64,000 bases of DNA from Pseudaminobacter soli (ex Li et al. 2025) (GCF_003012705.1 NZ_PXYL01000001.1:682001-746000); one strand, 5' to 3'. Shown: positions 54,444 through 63,380, counted from the stretch's first letter. The notes: generated from the letters alone by a model not told the origin. Made by a program: numbers and translations.

Positions 54444-55369
54444 ACATTGCCACCAAGTCCCCCACCATTGCTGCCGATGCTGACGGCGATACCGGGCCGC
54501 GCGGGCCGAAACCCAAGCGCACGCTCTCGCGCCGCAACATAATCGTCTATGGCACGCTGCTGGTGGCGGCGATCTACTACCTGCTGCCGCTCTACGTGAT
54601 GATCGTGACCTCGCTCAAAGGGATGCCGGAGATCCGGCTCGGCAACATCTTTTCGCCGCCGCTCGAGATCACCTTCGAGCCCTGGATTAAGGCGTGGTCC
54701 AGTGCCTGCACCGGGCTCAACTGCGATGGGCTTTCGCGTGGTTTCTGGAACTCGGTACGCATCACCGTGCCGTCGGTGGTCCTGTCAATCGCCATTGCCT
54801 CGGTGAACGGCTATGCGCTCGCCAACTGGCGCTTCAAGGGCTCCGAGTTCTTCTTCACCATCCTGATCGTCGGCGCCTTCATCCCCTATCAGGTGATGCT
54901 CTATCCGATCGTCATCATCCTGCGCGAGATCGGTCTCTACGGCAGCCTCAGCGGGTTGGTGATTGTGCACTCCATCTTCGGCATGCCGATCCTGACCCTG
55001 CTGTTCCGCAACTATTTCACCTCAATGCCGGAGGAGCTGTTCAAGGCCGCGCGCGTGGATGGCGCGGGCTTCTGGGGCATCTACCTGCGCATCATGCTAC
55101 CGATGTCGCTGCCGATCTTCGTGGTGGCGGTCATCATCCAGATCACCGGCATCTGGAACGATTTTCTGTTTGGCGTCGTCTATACGCGCCCCGAAACTTA
55201 CCCGATGACGGTGCAGCTCAACAACATCGTCAACTCGGTGCAGGGGGTGAAAGAATACAATGTCAACATGGCAGCCACTCTCATCACCGGGCTGGTGCCG
55301 CTGATCGTTTACTTCGTTTCCGGAAAACTGTTCGTGCGCGGCATCGCCGCGGGCGCGGTGAAAGGATGA
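54440..55369 (+). CDS. CUT1 sugar ABC permease 2 (MalG-type)
   Basis: 309 residues; after a hydrophilic N-terminal tail of about 45 residues there are six helices. The EAA loop is ELFKAARVDGAGFWGIYLRIMLPMSLPI. The periplasmic stretch CTGLNCDGLSRGFWNSVRITVPS is like that of glucose/mannose permeases. It starts inside the stop of permease 1 and ends 4 bp before the ATPase gene. Confidence 0.9.
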   Translation: MNIATKSPTIAADADGDTGPRGPKPKRTLSRRNIIVYGTLLVAAIYYLLPLYVMIVTSLKGMPEIRLGNIFSPPLEITFEPWIKAWSSACTGLNCDGLSRGFWNSVRITVPSVVLSIAIASVNGYALANWRFKGSEFFFTILIVGAFIPYQVMLYPIVIILREIGLYGSLSGLVIVHSIFGMPILTLLFRNYFTSMPEELFKAARVDGAGFWGIYLRIMLPMSLPIFVVAVIIQITGIWNDFLFGVVYTRPETYPMTVQLNNIVNSVQGVKEYNVNMAATLITGLVPLIVYFVSGKLFVRGIAAGAVKG

Positions 55370-55373
55370 GCGC

Positions 55374-56480
55374 ATGAGGGTCGAACGAGCCATCAACGCA
55401 AGCGTCTCCGTGCGGGATCTCTCGCTCAACTTCGGCGCCGTGCAGGTGCTGCAAGCGCTCAATCTCGACATCGCCGAAGGGGAGTTCGTGGTGCTGCTCG
55501 GGCCATCGGGCTGCGGCAAGTCCACCTTGCTCAACTGCATCGCCGGGCTGCTGGACATCACGGACGGGCGGATATTCATCAAGGGCCGGAACGTGACCTG
55601 GGAGGAGCCCAAGGACCGCGGCATCGGCATGGTGTTCCAGTCCTATGCGCTCTATCCGCAGATGAGCGTGGAAAAAAACCTTTCCTTCGGGCTGCGCGTC
55701 GCTCGCCTGCCGAAGGATGAGATAGCGCAGCGCATAGCGCGCGCGGCGGAAATCCTGCAGATCGAGCAGCTGCTTCAGCGCAAACCCGCAGCACTCTCGG
55801 GCGGCCAGCGCCAGCGCGTGGCGATCGGCCGGGCACTGGTGCGTGATGTCGACGTTTTTCTGTTCGACGAGCCGCTGTCGAACCTCGACGCCAAGTTGAG
55901 ATCGGAACTGCGAGTCGAGATCAAGCTTTTGCACCGGCGGCTGCAGAACACGATGATCTACGTCACCCACGACCAGATCGAGGCGATGACGCTCGCCGAC
56001 CGCATCGCCGTGATGAGGGGCGGGGTCATCCAGCAGTTCGACGCGCCACAGGCCATCTACAACAGGCCGGTCAATCGCTTCGTCGCCGGCTTTCTCGGCT
56101 CGCCCGCCATGAATTTCCTGGAAGGGCAGGTCGAGAAGGACGGGCCGTATTTGCGCTTCGCCGCAGACGGTCTCTCGGTGCCGCTCTCCACCTATGCCTT
56201 CGCGGATGGCGCCCCTCCTGCGCCAGGAGCGGCCGCGCTCGGCATCCGGCCCGAACATGTGAGCTTGAACAGCGGCGACGGTTGGCCTTTCTCGGCGCAG
56301 GCGGTCGTTGAAGTTGTCGAGCCGATGGGCTCAGACACGCTGGTGTGGCTGAAGCTCGCCGGCCAGAAATTCTCCGTGCGGATGTCTTCGGAGCGCGCAC
56401 CGCAAGCCGGCGACCAGGTCACCATCGGCTTCGATCCGATGCGCGCCTCGCTGTTCGATGCCGCCGGAGACCGCCTTTGA
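55374..56480 (+). CDS. CUT1 sugar ABC transporter ATPase (MalK/UgpC-like)
   Basis: 368 residues. Walker A GPSGCGKST, Q-loop MVFQSYALYP, signature LSGGQRQRVAIGRALVRD, Walker B VFLFDEPLSNLDAKLR and the switch histidine in IYVTHDQIEAMTLADRI are all intact. A C-terminal TOBE domain (residues about 240-365, ALGIRPEHV) is present. It energises the two preceding permeases. AAAGGA lies upstream of the ATG. Confidence 0.93.
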   Translation: MRVERAINASVSVRDLSLNFGAVQVLQALNLDIAEGEFVVLLGPSGCGKSTLLNCIAGLLDITDGRIFIKGRNVTWEEPKDRGIGMVFQSYALYPQMSVEKNLSFGLRVARLPKDEIAQRIARAAEILQIEQLLQRKPAALSGGQRQRVAIGRALVRDVDVFLFDEPLSNLDAKLRSELRVEIKLLHRRLQNTMIYVTHDQIEAMTLADRIAVMRGGVIQQFDAPQAIYNRPVNRFVAGFLGSPAMNFLEGQVEKDGPYLRFAADGLSVPLSTYAFADGAPPAPGAAALGIRPEHVSLNSGDGWPFSAQAVVEVVEPMGSDTLVWLKLAGQKFSVRMSSERAPQAGDQVTIGFDPMRASLFDAAGDRL

Positions 56481-56512
56481 AGATTTCCCCCCCAAGCAAA
56501 TGGACGGACAGG

Positions 56513-57259
56513 ATGAACTGGTCATTCCAACTTTACAGCGCTCGCAACTTCCTTCCCTGGGACAAGGTGCTGAAAATGCTCTCGACGACCGGCTACAAGG
56601 AGGTCGAGGGTTTTGGCGCGGTCTATGACGATCCGAAGGCTTTTCGCGCCGAACTCGACAAGAACGGGCTTTCGATGCCGACGGCGCATTTTTCCATCGA
56701 TGCGCTGGAGACCGATTTCGAGGGTGTGCGGCGCACGGCAGAAGCGCTTGGCGTCAACCAACTGGTCTGTCCCTATCTCGGGGCTGACGCGCGACCGACG
56801 GACGTCGCCGGCTGGCGAGGTTTCGGTGAGCGCCTGGCCAAGGTGGGCGAGCGGGCGAAGGCGGCGGGGTACGGCTTTGCCTGGCACAACCATGATTTCG
56901 AGTTCGCGCCGCTTGCCGACGGCTCTGTGCCGCAGGAGCACATCCTTTCCACCGCACCTGATATCGGCTGGGAGATCGACGTGGCCTGGATAGTGCGCGG
57001 CGGCGCCGATCCGCTGCTCTGGATCGGCCGGCATGGGAATCGCATCGTGGCCGTGCACGTCAAGGATATCGCTATGCAGGGCGAGGGGCTTGACGAGGAC
57101 GGCTGGTCCGACGTCGGCCATGGCACCATCGACTGGGCGGGGCTGATCAAGACGTTGCGGGAAAAGACGTCGGCAAAGCACTTCATCATGGAACAGGACA
57201 ATCCAAACGATGTCGAGCGCTTCGCGCGCCGCTCGATCGCTGCGGTCAAGGCTCATTGA
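56513..57259 (+). CDS. Sugar phosphate isomerase/epimerase-like TIM-barrel protein
   Basis: 248 residues, xylose-isomerase-like TIM barrel (AP endonuclease family 2 fold). Visible are WSFQLYSARNF...VLKMLSTTGYKEVEGFG, the metal-site candidates AWHNHDFEF, GWEIDVAWIVRGGADPL, AVHVKDIA and EQDNP. Such enzymes isomerise or epimerise sugars, inosose or 3-keto sugars. It starts 33 bp after the ATPase; the ribosome-binding site (GGACAGG) is modest. With the Gfo/Idh gene next door it probably handles the imported sugar; the exact reaction is unknown. Confidence 0.85.
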   Translation: MNWSFQLYSARNFLPWDKVLKMLSTTGYKEVEGFGAVYDDPKAFRAELDKNGLSMPTAHFSIDALETDFEGVRRTAEALGVNQLVCPYLGADARPTDVAGWRGFGERLAKVGERAKAAGYGFAWHNHDFEFAPLADGSVPQEHILSTAPDIGWEIDVAWIVRGGADPLLWIGRHGNRIVAVHVKDIAMQGEGLDEDGWSDVGHGTIDWAGLIKTLREKTSAKHFIMEQDNPNDVERFARRSIAAVKAH

Positions 57260-57270
57260 GGGGAAGGAAT

Positions 57271-58413
57271 ATGGCAAGAAAACTTGGGGTCGGCGTCATC
57301 GGCTGCGGCAACATCTCGGCGGCCTATTTCAGGCTGGCGCCGCTGTTTCGCGGTATTGAGATGCGCGCCTGCGCCGACATCAACATCAAGGCGGCCAAGG
57401 CACGGGCGAAGGAATTTTCGCTGCGCGCCGAGACGGTAGAGGACCTGCTCAAGGCCGACGACATCGACATCGCCGTGAACCTCACCGTACCGGCGGTACA
57501 CTACGAAGTGTCCAAGGCCATTCTTGACGCTGGCAAGCATGTCTATTCGGAAAAGCCGTTCGTGCTTTCGGTCAAGGAGGGGCTCGACCTGAAAAAGCGG
57601 GCCGAGAAGAAGGGGCTGCGCATCGGGTCGGCACCTGACACCTTCCTCGGCGGAGCGCACCAGCTTGCGCGACACCTGATCGACGACGGCAAGGTGGGCA
57701 GGGTCACGAGCGGCACCTGCTTCGTGATGAGCCACGGAATGGAGCACTGGCACCCCAATCCCGACTTCTTCTTCCAGCCGGGCGCCGGGCCGGTGCTCGA
57801 CATCGGGCCGTACTACGTCACCAATCTCATCCAGCTCGTCGGGCCGGTCAGGCAGGTGGCGGCTGTCGCCACAATGCCTGCCACGGAGCGGACTATCCTG
57901 TCGAAACCTCGGGCGGGCGAAAAAATCCCGGTAAACACGCCCACCACCATCCACGCGATCCTGGAGTTCACAAGCGGAGCGGTGGTGACGCTGAACACGA
58001 GCTGGGATGTTTGGGTGCATGCCCATCAGCCAATGGAGCTCTATGGCGAAGCGGGCACTTTGTTCGTGCCGGACCCGAATTTCTTCGGCGGTGAGCTCAG
58101 CTACACCAACGGCGGCAAGGCGGTGAAGAAGCTGCCCAAGTGGGAGCATCCGTTCGGCATCGAGAACGAGAAGCACTCGCACGGCATGATGGCCAATTAC
58201 CGCACCGCGGGGCTCGCCGACATGGCGCTCGCCATCCTCGAAGACCGACCGCATCGTTGCTCGATGGAGATGGCGCTGCATGCGGTGGAGGTGATGACCG
58301 GAATCCTGAAATCAGGCGAGACCGGCAAATTTGTCGCGATGCAGACGACCTGCGAGCGGCCGGCCGCCTTGGGCGTGAAGGAGGCGAGGGCGCTGCTGGC
58401 GAAGCGAGGATAG
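57271..58413 (+). CDS. Gfo/Idh/MocA-family NAD(P)-dependent dehydrogenase
   Basis: 380 residues. N-terminal Rossmann motif GVGVIGCGNISAAYF and the EKP motif in HVYSEKPFVLSV, the family's catalytic lysine region; the C-terminal alpha/beta domain includes DIGPYYVTNLIQLVGPV. Relatives oxidise sugars or polyols at a hydroxyl group, including 3-keto-sugar formation. GGGGAAGGA precedes ATG 57271. It is the last gene of the LacI-controlled operon. Confidence 0.9.
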   Translation: MARKLGVGVIGCGNISAAYFRLAPLFRGIEMRACADINIKAAKARAKEFSLRAETVEDLLKADDIDIAVNLTVPAVHYEVSKAILDAGKHVYSEKPFVLSVKEGLDLKKRAEKKGLRIGSAPDTFLGGAHQLARHLIDDGKVGRVTSGTCFVMSHGMEHWHPNPDFFFQPGAGPVLDIGPYYVTNLIQLVGPVRQVAAVATMPATERTILSKPRAGEKIPVNTPTTIHAILEFTSGAVVTLNTSWDVWVHAHQPMELYGEAGTLFVPDPNFFGGELSYTNGGKAVKKLPKWEHPFGIENEKHSHGMMANYRTAGLADMALAILEDRPHRCSMEMALHAVEVMTGILKSGETGKFVAMQTTCERPAALGVKEARALLAKRG

Positions 58414-58529
58414 CTTTTTGAGTAAGTGGTCGGTTCAGGCCATCGGCAGGCGTCGATGGTCGACCATACACGGCTGCGTTGCGGCATACCCCCGGGTGGA
58501 TCTTACCCGTCAGCGTGCGGAAAGCCGTT

Positions 58530-59333
58530 CTAGGCAATCTCTGTCAAAGCTGCCGATAGTCCGGGCGTGCAGGCAAGCACGGGTTGGCCCGATTCCCAGT
58601 TGCCGGTCAGCAGGAAGTCTGTGCTGAAGCCGCTGGCTTCTTGAACAAGCAATAGCCCGGCAAGCACGTCCCAGGCGAAAAGATGCGCCTCGATGAAACC
58701 ATCGACGCGTCCGGCTGCGACGTGGGCAAGGCCGCGCGCCGCCGACCCGAACTGGACAAAATCGCAGCCGGCATCGAGCAGGCGCGCGAGCAATGCGACA
58801 TAATCCGGCAGCGGCGCCTTGCGAGAGTAGCCGGCGTCGACCGTTGCCTCCGCAAGCTGAGTGGTCTTGCTCACCCCGAGTGGAGTGCCGTTGCAGAAAG
58901 CGCCGCGCCCGCGCCGCGCGGCAAACATCTCGTCCGCGGCAGGATCGAACACGACGCCGATCTGCGTCACGCCATCGACGCAAACAGCGATGGAAATCGC
59001 GAAGCAGGCGATGCCGCGGGCGAAATTGCCGGTGCCGTCGATCGGGTCGATCACCCATGTCGTGCCGGAAATGGCGCCAGCCGTTTCCTCGGTCAGGATG
59101 CCGTCTTCGGGAAAATTCTCCGCGATCTTCGTGCGGATCAGGGCGTCGACGGCATGGTCGGCGGCGGTGACGAGATCGCGCAAACCCTTTTGCGAAATGC
59201 TGAGATCGCGGCTGCGAAAATAGCGCATGGCAAGCCGTCCGGCCTCGCGCGCCATGGACAGCGCGAAAGCAAAGCGTCGGGCTAGCGGATCGTCATTCGT
59301 CGTGCCCGTATCGGCAACGAGGCGAGGGGTCAT
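58530..59333 (-). CDS. Inositol monophosphatase family protein
   Basis: 267 residues. Metal-binding motifs are TEET (Glu82, Glu83), the signature WVIDPIDGTGNFARG (Asp96, Asp99) and the C-terminal AWDVLAGLLLVQEASG. Members dephosphorylate inositol-1-phosphate, PAP, histidinol phosphate or sugar phosphates; which is not clear here. The gene overlaps the IclR regulator by 4 bp (ATGA) and is divergent from the ABC importer, so it may work on a phosphorylated product of the imported compound. Confidence 0.9.
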   Translation of the reverse strand: MTPRLVADTGTTNDDPLARRFAFALSMAREAGRLAMRYFRSRDLSISQKGLRDLVTAADHAVDALIRTKIAENFPEDGILTEETAGAISGTTWVIDPIDGTGNFARGIACFAISIAVCVDGVTQIGVVFDPAADEMFAARRGRGAFCNGTPLGVSKTTQLAEATVDAGYSRKAPLPDYVALLARLLDAGCDFVQFGSAARGLAHVAAGRVDGFIEAHLFAWDVLAGLLLVQEASGFSTDFLLTGNWESGQPVLACTPGLSAALTEIA

Positions 59334-60136
59334 GCCCGTGCCCTCCAGCCTGTCTGCGCAGGCAGGCCGCCGAGCGCCAGCGAAATCCGGTTGGCATGAT
59401 CTATCAGCGTTTGCGCCAAGGCCGGCACGGCCGCATTGGGCAGCAACTGCTTGAGCGTGGTGACGCTGATGGCACCGACCGTCGCGCCATTGTGGCCAAA
59501 GACGCCCGCGGCAATGCAGATCACGCCTTCGTGGTCCTCCTCGTCGTCGATCGCATAATGCTTGGCGACGACGGTATCGAGGGCGGCATCCAGGGCCGGA
59601 AGCGTGCTTAGTGTTTTGGGGGTGCGAGTCGGCGTGCCGATGCGTTCGAGCAGTTCAAGCGCCTCGCTGCGAGGCATGGCGGCCAAAAAGATCTTTCCGA
59701 CTGCCGAACAATGCGGGCGCTCCCGTCGACCAAGCGCCGAATCCAGGCGGATTGCGTCGGGCGCATCGGCGCGGCCGACAACCACGGCCGCATCTTCGTC
59801 CCAGATGGCAACGCGCGAAGTGATGCCGGTCGTCTGCGTGAGCTGGCGCAGAACGGGCATCGCGACATCGGCAATGCCGGTGCCCGACAAAGCCAGATCG
59901 CCCAGCCGCACAAGGGCCAGCCCCAGCCGATAGCGCTTGCCGAGACCCTCGCCGACGTCCGTGACGATACCGCGCGCCTTGAGCGTGAGAAGCGTGCCAT
60001 AGGCCGCCGCCTTCGTGATCCCGACTTCCTGCGCAAGGTCGGTCAGGCGTGCGCCGCCTTTTCCGGCCACCGCGATTTTCTCGAGAATGTCCAGCGCGCG
60101 GCCGACGCTTTGAACGCGATAGCGATCTTCGATCAT
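59330..60136 (-). CDS. IclR-family transcriptional regulator
   Basis: 268 residues. The N-terminal winged helix (VQSVGRALDILEKIAVAGKGGARLTDLAQEVGITKAAAYGTLLTL) and the C-terminal effector domain (CSAVGKIFLAAMP, YAIDDEEDHEGVICIAAGVFGHNG..VGAISV) match IclR. ATG 60136 is the normal start; an in-frame TTG lies 9 bases upstream. It is divergent from the importer genes and its binding site is probably the AT-rich repeat at 60179-60210. Confidence 0.92.
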   Translation of the reverse strand: MIEDRYRVQSVGRALDILEKIAVAGKGGARLTDLAQEVGITKAAAYGTLLTLKARGIVTDVGEGLGKRYRLGLALVRLGDLALSGTGIADVAMPVLRQLTQTTGITSRVAIWDEDAAVVVGRADAPDAIRLDSALGRRERPHCSAVGKIFLAAMPRSEALELLERIGTPTRTPKTLSTLPALDAALDTVVAKHYAIDDEEDHEGVICIAAGVFGHNGATVGAISVTTLKQLLPNAAVPALAQTLIDHANRISLALGGLPAQTGWRARA

Positions 60137-60178
60137 TTCCAACAATTCCTGGCAGGTGTCATCACGCGGTCACGCAGC

Positions 60179-60210
60179 AATATTAAACGCTGTTTTGTAA
60201 TATTAAACAA
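60179..60210. promoter_or_regulatory. Candidate IclR operator
   Basis: Two direct copies of AATATTAAAC start at 60179 and 60199, exactly 20 bp apart (same DNA face), and 60192-60209 reads as an imperfect palindrome GTTTTGTAATATTAAAC. It lies between the IclR gene and the importer genes in an AT-rich patch unlike its surroundings. Confidence 0.6.
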
Positions 60211-60272
60211 TAGCTCCGAAGCGTAGTTTTTTGGCGACCTGCCGGAGCCAGGATCGGGCATCTGAGGGGACC

Positions 60273-60362
60273 ATGCACTTGAAAGTTTTTTGGCCGGGCG
60301 GAGTGTCTTCGTCAGCCGAGCGCGAAGCCGCGACCGACTGGCAGTCGCGTGATGGCCGCTAG
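60273..60362 (+). CDS. Small ORF (29 codons) at the head of the importer operon
   Basis: ATG 60273 with an excellent ribosome-binding site (GAGGGGA, about 60264-60270) opens a 29-residue frame MHLKVFWPGGVSSSAEREAA...SRDGR that ends at TAG 60360-60362. It overlaps the ATG of the first permease (60352) by 11 bp. It may be a leader peptide that couples translation, or what is left of a deleted ATPase gene; I find no ABC motif in it. It is too short for the family question to be settled by eye. Confidence 0.45.
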   Translation: MHLKVFWPGGVSSSAEREAATDWQSRDGR

Positions 60363-61197
60363 CGCAACTCATTCCCGGCTCGCCTGGATCGGTCTCGCGC
60401 CGTTCCTGATCTTTGTCGCGGCCTTCGAGATCCTGCCGGTGCTTACCCTGTTGCGCTCCAGCGTGACGGGCGAGCATGGCCTTACCCTCGGCAATTTTGG
60501 TCGTGCGATGACGCCGGCGATGCTGACGGCCTTCTCTAACAGCCTACAGTTGGCCCTGGCGACGGCGATTGGCGGAACCGTATTCGGCACCATCGTCGCC
60601 TATGCGATTGCCACGTCCTCAAGCACGACTGCCAGGCATGCGTTGACTGCGCTTGCCAATGTCACGGCAAATTTCGGCGGGGCGCCGCTTGCCTTCGCCT
60701 TCGTCATCACGCTCGGCTCGACGGGTTTCGTCACGCTGCTGCTGAGCTATCTGGGAATTCACCTCTATCCCGACTTCCGGATCTATTCGATCACGGGGCT
60801 CGGCATCGCCTATCTCTATTTCCAGATGCCGCTGGCTATCCTGCTGGTCATGCCCGCATTGCTGGCGCTGCGGCCGGAGTGGCGGGAGGCCGCGGCCATC
60901 CTCGGCGCCACGACGGTCCAGTATTGGATGCGCGTGGGCTTGCCGATCCTTGCGCCGGCGATGCTGGCGAGCTTCTTCCTGCTGTTCGCCAATGCCTTCG
61001 GTGCCTATGCCACCGCGTGGACGCTGACCGGGTCCAACGTCAATCTGGTGCCCGTACAGATCGCAGCGCTGGTGCGCGGCGAGGTGATTCTCGATCCTGC
61101 TTTAGCCGATGCGCTGGCGGTGCTTTCCCTTTTCGTCATGGGCGGCTGCCTGGCCGCCTACCAGCATTTTGCCCGCCGCATGAGGCGCACGAAATGA
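60352..61197 (+). CDS. ABC importer permease 1 (spermidine/Fe3+-like type)
   Basis: 281 residues with six helices, BPD_transp_1 family. LAWIGLAPFLIFVAAFEILPVLTLLRSSV is a typical first segment and EWREAAAILGATTVQYWMRVGLPILAPAM is the EAA loop. Start ATG 60352 (a GTG lies just before it at 60349). The stop overlaps permease 2 (ATGA). It belongs with the binding protein at 62079, but no ATPase gene is adjacent. Confidence 0.88.
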   Translation: MAASATHSRLAWIGLAPFLIFVAAFEILPVLTLLRSSVTGEHGLTLGNFGRAMTPAMLTAFSNSLQLALATAIGGTVFGTIVAYAIATSSSTTARHALTALANVTANFGGAPLAFAFVITLGSTGFVTLLLSYLGIHLYPDFRIYSITGLGIAYLYFQMPLAILLVMPALLALRPEWREAAAILGATTVQYWMRVGLPILAPAMLASFFLLFANAFGAYATAWTLTGSNVNLVPVQIAALVRGEVILDPALADALAVLSLFVMGGCLAAYQHFARRMRRTK

Positions 61198-62006
61198 GCG
61201 CCGGCCTTCCGACATGGCGAGCCCCGGTCATCGGCGGTTTCGTGGCGTTCATGACCGTACCGGTCGTGGCGACGGCGCTGTTTTCCCTTGCCACGCGCTG
61301 GGACCGCACGCTCTGGCCCGAAGGTTTTACGCTGGCCTGGTGGGCCAGGGTGACATCGCGCTCGGCGTTCACCGATACGCTGCTGAATTCGTTCTGGGTG
61401 GCTGCGATCTCCGTGCTGGTATCGCTGGCGATAGTGGTGCCTGCGGCCTATCTCGCCCACACCAGGCTTCCCCGCGCAAAGCCCTGGCTCGAACTCTTTT
61501 CGATCGTGCCGTTTTCGCTGCCTGGGGTCGTTCTGGCGCTCGGCCTTATCCGCCTCTATTCGAAACTGCCCCTGCCGCTGGTCAATACGCCTAATATCCT
61601 CATTGCGGCCTATGTCATCGTCGCATTGCCGTTCATGTACCGGGCGGTGATGACGACGCTGGAGAGCGTCGACACGCGCCTATTAATCGAGGCAGCGCAA
61701 AGCCTTGGCGCCGGGCCGCTCCAGATCTTCGGATGGGTCATAGTGCCCAACATCGCTGTCGGCATCGTCAACGGCAGCCTGCTGGTCTTTTCCGCGGTGT
61801 TCGCCGAGTTCGTGCTGGCCAACCTGCTGATCGGCACCCGGCTCAAGACGTTTCCGATCTACCTCGTCGAGTTCACGCGCTCGGATGCGCGCCAGGCCAG
61901 CGCGCTCGCGCTGATGAGTTTCATCATCGCGTGGGTCATCTCGCTGGCCATTCTCTGGACGGCGACAAAGCCGCGCAAGCCGCAAAAGGGCGGCAGCCAC
62001 GGCTGA
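61194..62006 (+). CDS. ABC importer permease 2 (spermidine/Fe3+-like type)
   Basis: 270 residues with six helices. Landmarks are MTVPVVATALFSLATRWDRTLWPEGFTLAWW, an FSIVPFSLPGVVLALGLIRLYS segment and the EAA loop LLIEAAQSLGAGPLQIFGWVIVPNIAVGI. Partner of permease 1 and of the following binding protein (72-bp gap). Confidence 0.88.
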   Translation: MSAGLPTWRAPVIGGFVAFMTVPVVATALFSLATRWDRTLWPEGFTLAWWARVTSRSAFTDTLLNSFWVAAISVLVSLAIVVPAAYLAHTRLPRAKPWLELFSIVPFSLPGVVLALGLIRLYSKLPLPLVNTPNILIAAYVIVALPFMYRAVMTTLESVDTRLLIEAAQSLGAGPLQIFGWVIVPNIAVGIVNGSLLVFSAVFAEFVLANLLIGTRLKTFPIYLVEFTRSDARQASALALMSFIIAWVISLAILWTATKPRKPQKGGSHG

Positions 62007-62078
62007 GCGCGATCACGGACATGCCTCCGCGGGCGGGAGCGGAGTGCATCGGAATGGGCCCGCATTTGGAGAAACACG

Positions 62079-63119
62079 ATGAACGTCAAACTCACTGCCG
62101 CGCTGCTGGCCGGCGCCGTCGCTTTCCAGGTCCTTCCGGCGAAGGCCGAGGACACGCTGGCCGCCGCGAAAGCCGAGGGACAATATGTCAGCTATGGCAT
62201 GTCGGACGACTGGGTGAATCTCGGCACGATCTTCGAGGCCATCGAGACGAAAAACGGCCTCAAGCACGTCGACACCGACATGACCTCGGCCGAGCAGATC
62301 ACGCACCTTCTGGCCGAAAAGGATGCTCCAGTGATGGATATCGCCGACATCGGCTACGACTTCACGGGCCGCCTGCTCGAGAATGGCCTTGCCGCCAGCT
62401 ACAAGAATGCCTCCTGGGACAGCATCAAGGAGCAGTACAAAGACCCCGAGGGCCGCTGGGCCTCGTCCTACTGGGGCGCCATCGCCTTCCTGGTCAACAA
62501 GGACAAGGTGAAGGATCTTCCCCAGGCGTGGAACGACCTGCTGAAGCCCGATTACAAGGACATGGTCTGCAGCCGCGACCCGCGCATCTCCACCTACGCC
62601 ACCGCCTCGGTGCTCGCTGCCGCCTACGCGAATGGGGGCGGCGAGGGCAATGTGCAGCCCGGCCTCGATTGGTTCAAGCAGCTGCGCGACAGCGGCAACC
62701 TGCGCAACGGCGTAGTGCTGAACGTTGCTTCCGTACAGAAGGGCGAATGCCCGATCTCGCTGGTCTACGACTTCGACGGCTTTGCCAAGCGTGACGCGAC
62801 CGGCCTGCCGCTGGAAGTCATCATTCCGACCGACGGCACCGTTGGTATGCTGTTTGCCCAGTACATCAGCTCGGTTGCTCCGCATCCGAATGCCGCTCGC
62901 GTCGCGATCGATTTCCTGTTCTCCGACGAAGGCCAGACGCTGCTTGCCGAGGGCTATGCCCATCCGACCCGCGACGTCACCCTGCCTGATGCGGTGAAGG
63001 CCAAGATGCTGTCGGCAAGCGCCTATGAGAAGGTTCGCTTTCCGACCAATCTCGAGAGCTTCTCCGGCGCGGTGAAGGCCATTGCTGAAGGCTGGGACAA
63101 GGTCGCCAACGCCAACTAA
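62079..63119 (+). CDS. Family 1 extracellular solute-binding protein (polyamine/iron-like)
   Basis: 346 residues with a signal peptide (MNVKLTAALLAGAVAFQVLPAKA). The mature part EDTLAAAKAEGQYVSYGMSDDWVNLGTIFEAIETKNG..HVDTDMTSAEQI and the WGAIAFLVNKDKVKDLPQAWNDLLKPDYKD segment are characteristic of the PotD/FbpA-like group. The ligand could be an organic phosphate, polyamine or chelated metal; the neighbouring phosphatase favours a phosphorylated or polyol compound, as inference only. GGAGAAA precedes the ATG. Confidence 0.88.
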   Translation: MNVKLTAALLAGAVAFQVLPAKAEDTLAAAKAEGQYVSYGMSDDWVNLGTIFEAIETKNGLKHVDTDMTSAEQITHLLAEKDAPVMDIADIGYDFTGRLLENGLAASYKNASWDSIKEQYKDPEGRWASSYWGAIAFLVNKDKVKDLPQAWNDLLKPDYKDMVCSRDPRISTYATASVLAAAYANGGGEGNVQPGLDWFKQLRDSGNLRNGVVLNVASVQKGECPISLVYDFDGFAKRDATGLPLEVIIPTDGTVGMLFAQYISSVAPHPNAARVAIDFLFSDEGQTLLAEGYAHPTRDVTLPDAVKAKMLSASAYEKVRFPTNLESFSGAVKAIAEGWDKVANAN

Positions 63120-63129
63120 GTGCGGATAG

Positions 63130-63162
63130 GCCGAGCCCGCCAGCGCAAGCAGCGGGCTCGGC
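63130..63162 (+). other. Hairpin after the importer operon
   Basis: GCCGAGCCCGC (63130-63140) pairs perfectly with GCGGGCTCGGC (63152-63162), 11-nt loop. There is no T-tract, so it may mark an mRNA 3' end formed by Rho or processing. The rest of the gap up to 63380 shows no gene; AT-rich sequence near 63270-63290 and TTGACG at about 63329 may belong to the rlpA promoter. Confidence 0.6.
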
Positions 63163-63380
63163 GACACTGCAACGAGTTTCCGATGCGCCCGACAGCGAGG
63201 GCCGGGGGAGGACAGGGCCACGCCGGTGCCGTCGCCACATTCTTGCCCGCTTGCGGACACAATCGGTTAACAGACCGATAAACAATTATCTCGTAAAAGA
63301 CGGGTTGGGGCGGAATGCACCGATATTTTTGACGGCATTCCTATTGTGTATTGCGTAAGGCTCGTCAGGGGTAACCAATA

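Noticed and set aside
50698-58413. Trehalose thu operon
   Set aside because: ThuA is absent and the binding protein resembles glucose-type proteins more; kept as substrate unknown.
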